Below are positions 61,359 through 64,000 of a DNA stretch of 64,000 nt, piece by piece. Position 1 is the first letter of the stretch. Each line of letters starts with the position of its first letter. The DNA is from Methanobrevibacter sp. (lineage in GTDB: Archaea; Methanobacteriota; Methanobacteria; Methanobacteriales; Methanobacteriaceae). Position numbers and translations under genes: made by a program. The notes under the pieces were generated by a model. It worked only from the letters and a program-made list of their open reading frames with translations, was not told the origin of the DNA and did no database searches. The DNA lies in NCBI GenBank assembly GCA_017434525.1, contig JAFRFD010000007.1, positions 46,912 through 110,911 of the forward strand, in the 5' to 3' direction.

Positions 61359-63362
61359 ATGTTCAAGACAGCTAGAATGCGTAAAATTAGAATAGTTACA
61401 CTGGAAAAGTATGTAGCTCCTACAGTGGATGCTCTCCACGAATCAGGGCTTATACAAGTCAGTGATATTTCTGAAAGCATTCAGCAAGATCCTGAATTAG
61501 CGGAATTAGTGGCTCCTGCAAAAGCTACTCCTTACACAGGTAAATTATCTTCACTTCTCATGAAAACAAACGGTATATCTGAACTATTGGGAGATTCGTT
61601 ATCAGAAGGCCATGGGTTAAAAGATACTTTAATGTCTTTTATTAGTCCAGATTTGCCTGTTCAAAAAGAAGTAGAGGCTTTAGATACTGAAGCTTTCATC
61701 GAGAAAGCTGAAGATACTTTAGCTCAAGTAGAGAGTAAAACAAGTGTTATTGAAGGAAAGCTGTCCGCACTCGACGCTGAAACAAGTGAACTACAGTCTA
61801 ATAAAAGTTTGGCTAATCGCTTATCTAATTTTGACATGGATTTAGCTCTTTTAAAAGATTCAAAGTACACTTCTACTACTGTTGGTAGGATTAATGCTGA
61901 ATCTGCTTCAGAAATCAAAAATGAATTAAGTAAATTGACAGACGAATTAGAAGTATTTACTGTTCCTATGGATGATAAAGAAGGAGAAATTATCACTGTA
62001 GTGACATTAAAAGAGTTTAGTGATGATGTTTATTCAACACTTCGTAAATACGACTTTGAGAAAATTGATATAGGTGATGTTGAAGGTACTCCTCAGCATA
62101 TCATTTCAAGTGCTGATTCAAGATTATTAACCATTGAATCTGAACGTGCTTCCGTTAAAAAAGAATTAAGAGCCGTTGCAGAACAATGGGATGATGAGAT
62201 ATTGGCTCTCAAAGAACAATTAGAAAATGAAAAAGAAAAGAACGAAATTCTTTCATCATTTGTTCAAACCAAGGATGCTTATGTACTTGAAGCATGGGTG
62301 CCTGTTAAAGACACTGAAAAAGTTGAACAATTAGTTGAAAAAAGTTCTGACGGACATTGTGCCTTTGAAACAATAGAGGTTGAAGGTACAGATGATGAAA
62401 ATGTTCCAGTTTTACAACAAAATGGATGGTATTCAAGACCTTTCGAATACCTGGTTGATATGTACTCACCGGTACGTTACAACGCAATGGATCCAACAAT
62501 ATTTGTTGCGATAACATTCCCATTCTTCTTCGGTTTCTGTTTAACCGATGCAGTTTATGGTTTGGTTGTATCTGCAATTGGTGTAGTATTATTAAGAGGC
62601 CTTGGTAAAGTTAAAAAATCCATGGAATCATTTGGTTGGATTTTGATTTGGTCAGGTCTTTGGGCCGTTATACTGGGTTTATTAACCAATGGTTTTATTG
62701 GGGACTTCCCAGAAAGAATAGCAGGTTTCCGTTTACCGACCGTATTTGCTCCTGTTGAAGCATTTGTTCACCCTGATACTATTTTGATTATAGCTATCGC
62801 AGTTGGTCTTATTTACACCAACATCGGATTTATATTAGGTGCTATCAACAACTTAAGATACGGCAATAAGAAAGAAGCTATCGGTTCTCAAATTTGTTGG
62901 TTTGTTTTCGAAGCTGGTTTAATCTTACTTGCTTTAGGATTCATGATGCCTGCAATCGGAATGATTGGTATGGTATTGGGAGGAGTATTAATACTCGCTA
63001 CTATTGGAATGTTGGTATGGGCTAACGGAGCATACGGTGTAATGGATATTTTCGGTTACATGGGAGATGTTTTATCATACGCTCGTCTTTTAGCATTATG
63101 TTTAGCTACAGGAGGTATTGCAATGACTGTAAACATCTTGGCTGAAATGTTAAACAACATGATTCCATTTGCTGGTATTGTGCTTGCAATATTTGTATTC
63201 ATATTTGGTCATATAGCAAACTTCGCTTTCCAAGTATTAGGTGCATTTATTAACGCTTTACGTCTTAACTATGTAGAGTTCTTCTCACAATTCTTCATGG
63301 AAGGTAAAGGTAAATTCGAAGCTTTCAAAGCAAAAAGAACATTTACAAAACTTAAAAATTAA
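61359..63362 (+). CDS. atpI: A-type ATP synthase subunit I (a)
   Basis: Membrane stator subunit of 667 residues. The N-terminal cytoplasmic half (about 1-340) is a coiled-coil arm; the C-terminal half carries eight membrane helices with the essential Arg in ALRLNYVEFFSQFF near residue 636, which forms the ion half-channels with the K ring. Together with K it carries the sodium or proton flow driving ATP synthesis. It lies between H and K in the usual order. Confidence 0.95.
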   Translation: MFKTARMRKIRIVTLEKYVAPTVDALHESGLIQVSDISESIQQDPELAELVAPAKATPYTGKLSSLLMKTNGISELLGDSLSEGHGLKDTLMSFISPDLPVQKEVEALDTEAFIEKAEDTLAQVESKTSVIEGKLSALDAETSELQSNKSLANRLSNFDMDLALLKDSKYTSTTVGRINAESASEIKNELSKLTDELEVFTVPMDDKEGEIITVVTLKEFSDDVYSTLRKYDFEKIDIGDVEGTPQHIISSADSRLLTIESERASVKKELRAVAEQWDDEILALKEQLENEKEKNEILSSFVQTKDAYVLEAWVPVKDTEKVEQLVEKSSDGHCAFETIEVEGTDDENVPVLQQNGWYSRPFEYLVDMYSPVRYNAMDPTIFVAITFPFFFGFCLTDAVYGLVVSAIGVVLLRGLGKVKKSMESFGWILIWSGLWAVILGLLTNGFIGDFPERIAGFRLPTVFAPVEAFVHPDTILIIAIAVGLIYTNIGFILGAINNLRYGNKKEAIGSQICWFVFEAGLILLALGFMMPAIGMIGMVLGGVLILATIGMLVWANGAYGVMDIFGYMGDVLSYARLLALCLATGGIAMTVNILAEMLNNMIPFAGIVLAIFVFIFGHIANFAFQVLGAFINALRLNYVEFFSQFFMEGKGKFEAFKAKRTFTKLKN

Positions 63363-63426
63363 AAATTTTTCATTTATATCTTAAATTAAATTTAAAAATC
63401 AATATTATTTCAAAGGTGAATTAAAT

Positions 63427-63912
63427 ATGGTAGAAATTGCTTTAGGTACTGCTTTAGCAGCTATTGGTGCTGGAGTAGCAATTGGATTTGCCGGATTAGG
63501 TTCCGGTTTAGGTCAAGGTATGGCAGCTGCTGGTTCTGTAGGAGCAGTTGCAGAAGACAATGACATGTTTGCAAGAGGTATTATTTTCTCCGCGTTACCA
63601 GAAACTCAGGCTATTTACGGTTTCTTGGTTGCAATCTTATTATTAGTATTCTCAGGATTATTAGGTGGAGGACAAGGATTACCTACTGAAGCAGGTATTG
63701 TAGCTATTGGTGTAGGTGCATCCATTGGTTTCGCTGGTTTAGGTTCCGGTATGGGACAAGGTATGGCAGCAGCATCCTCTGTTGGCGCTATCGTAGAAGA
63801 CAACGATATGTTTGCTCGTGGTATTATCTTCTCTGCATTACCAGAGACACAAGCTATTTACGGTTTCTTGATTGCTATTTTACTTATGGTATTCGGTGGA
63901 ATCTTAGGTTAA
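63427..63912 (+). CDS. atpK: A-type ATP synthase proteolipid subunit K, duplicated
   Basis: Rotor ring proteolipid of 161 residues, made of two near-identical hairpins (residues about 1-80 and 90-161), each with GLGSGLGQG- or GLGSGMGQG-type first helix and LPETQAIYGFL in the second. The ion-binding Glu is kept in both hairpins, so the ring has one binding site per hairpin. The nearby Thr and Gln after Glu fit sodium binding as known for related methanogens, but the ion cannot be proven from sequence. The ATG follows AAAGGTGAATTAAAT. Confidence 0.95.
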   Translation: MVEIALGTALAAIGAGVAIGFAGLGSGLGQGMAAAGSVGAVAEDNDMFARGIIFSALPETQAIYGFLVAILLLVFSGLLGGGQGLPTEAGIVAIGVGASIGFAGLGSGMGQGMAAASSVGAIVEDNDMFARGIIFSALPETQAIYGFLIAILLMVFGGILG

Positions 63913-63925
63913 GGAGGCAATTTAT

Positions 63926-64000
63926 ATGAGCTCAGGCACAGATAAAATTGTTTCAAGCATTATGTCTGAAGCCCAAGAGAAAGCTGATGTAATCATTCAA
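63926..64000 (+). CDS. atpE: A-type ATP synthase subunit E, N-terminal part (partial)
   Basis: Only 25 codons are present before the window ends. The opening SSGTDKIVSSIMSEAQEKAD is the start of the E subunit (peripheral stalk), the partner of H. AAGGAGG precedes the ATG by 8 bases, 13 bases after the atpK stop, so it is the fourth gene of the operon. Confidence 0.85.
   Translation, partial: MSSGTDKIVSSIMSEAQEKADVIIQ

Overview
The window is a gene-dense, AT-rich piece of an archaeal chromosome. MCM helicase, aIF2-beta, Nmd3, NucS, PurP, TiaS, A-type ATP synthase subunits, class III signal-peptide pilin, T/A-rich TATA boxes about 25 bases before starts, and GGTGAT-type ribosome binding sites all point to Archaea. 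A YcaO-TfuA pair (associated with methyl-coenzyme M reductase thioamidation), a probable F420-pathway lactaldehyde dehydrogenase and many small Methanobacteriales-type membrane proteins (DUF5518, DUF4013) suggest a methanogen of the Methanobacteriales, most likely Methanobrevibacter. The genus is an inference from gene content and sequence feel, not from a search. No tRNA, rRNA, CRISPR array or intact mobile element was seen.

Layout. 1-6.7 kb: information-processing genes on the minus strand (TyrRS, Nmd3, aIF2-beta, MCM, then RlmE and a phosphodiesterase). 6.8-11.4 kb: purP, small membrane proteins and an Lhr-type helicase. 11.7-13.7 kb: an SDR dehydrogenase followed by a gene-poor stretch with a tiny hydrophobic ORF, a long inverted repeat, a structured ncRNA candidate and a short direct repeat. 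13.7-19.9 kb: HEAT-repeat protein, nitrilase-family amidase, NucS, and two MetX-like alpha/beta-hydrolase paralogues, the second without a visible catalytic triad. 19.9-23.4 kb: nadA, mscS, rnz and divergent nadC. 23.4-33.1 kb: SNF2 helicase core, carAB, an amidohydrolase, a stress protein and a CBS protein. 33.4-38.4 kb: TfuA, YcaO and an M50 protease, an M24 peptidase and an MFS transporter. 38.6-41.1 kb: a second small membrane ORF plus second copy of the ncRNA, then a pilus membrane protein with its pilin. 41.8-53.6 kb: TMEM175 pair, aldehyde dehydrogenase, nadX-thg1-JAMM operon, serA, regulators and tiaS. 53.8-59.8 kb: a probable carboxylic-acid catabolic operon (DUF3100 membrane protein, second membrane protein, MmgE/PrpD, a TIM-barrel-like protein of unknown role, a fumarase/tartrate dehydratase alpha-like protein, citryl-CoA lyase, nitroreductase). 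61.0-64.0 kb: start of the A-type ATP synthase operon (H, I, K, E).

How they work together. nadX, nadA and nadC supply the aspartate-to-NAD route, although nadX is 25 kb from the others. carAB and purP feed pyrimidine and purine synthesis. YcaO/TfuA probably modify methyl-coenzyme M reductase. The ATP synthase is the energy-coupling end of methanogenesis. The best candidates for undescribed biology are the 53.8-59.8 kb operon, the duplicated ncRNA family (13.2 and 38.9 kb), the probable AUU start codons of tiaS and the DUF3100 gene, and the probable pseudoenzyme beside its intact paralogue.
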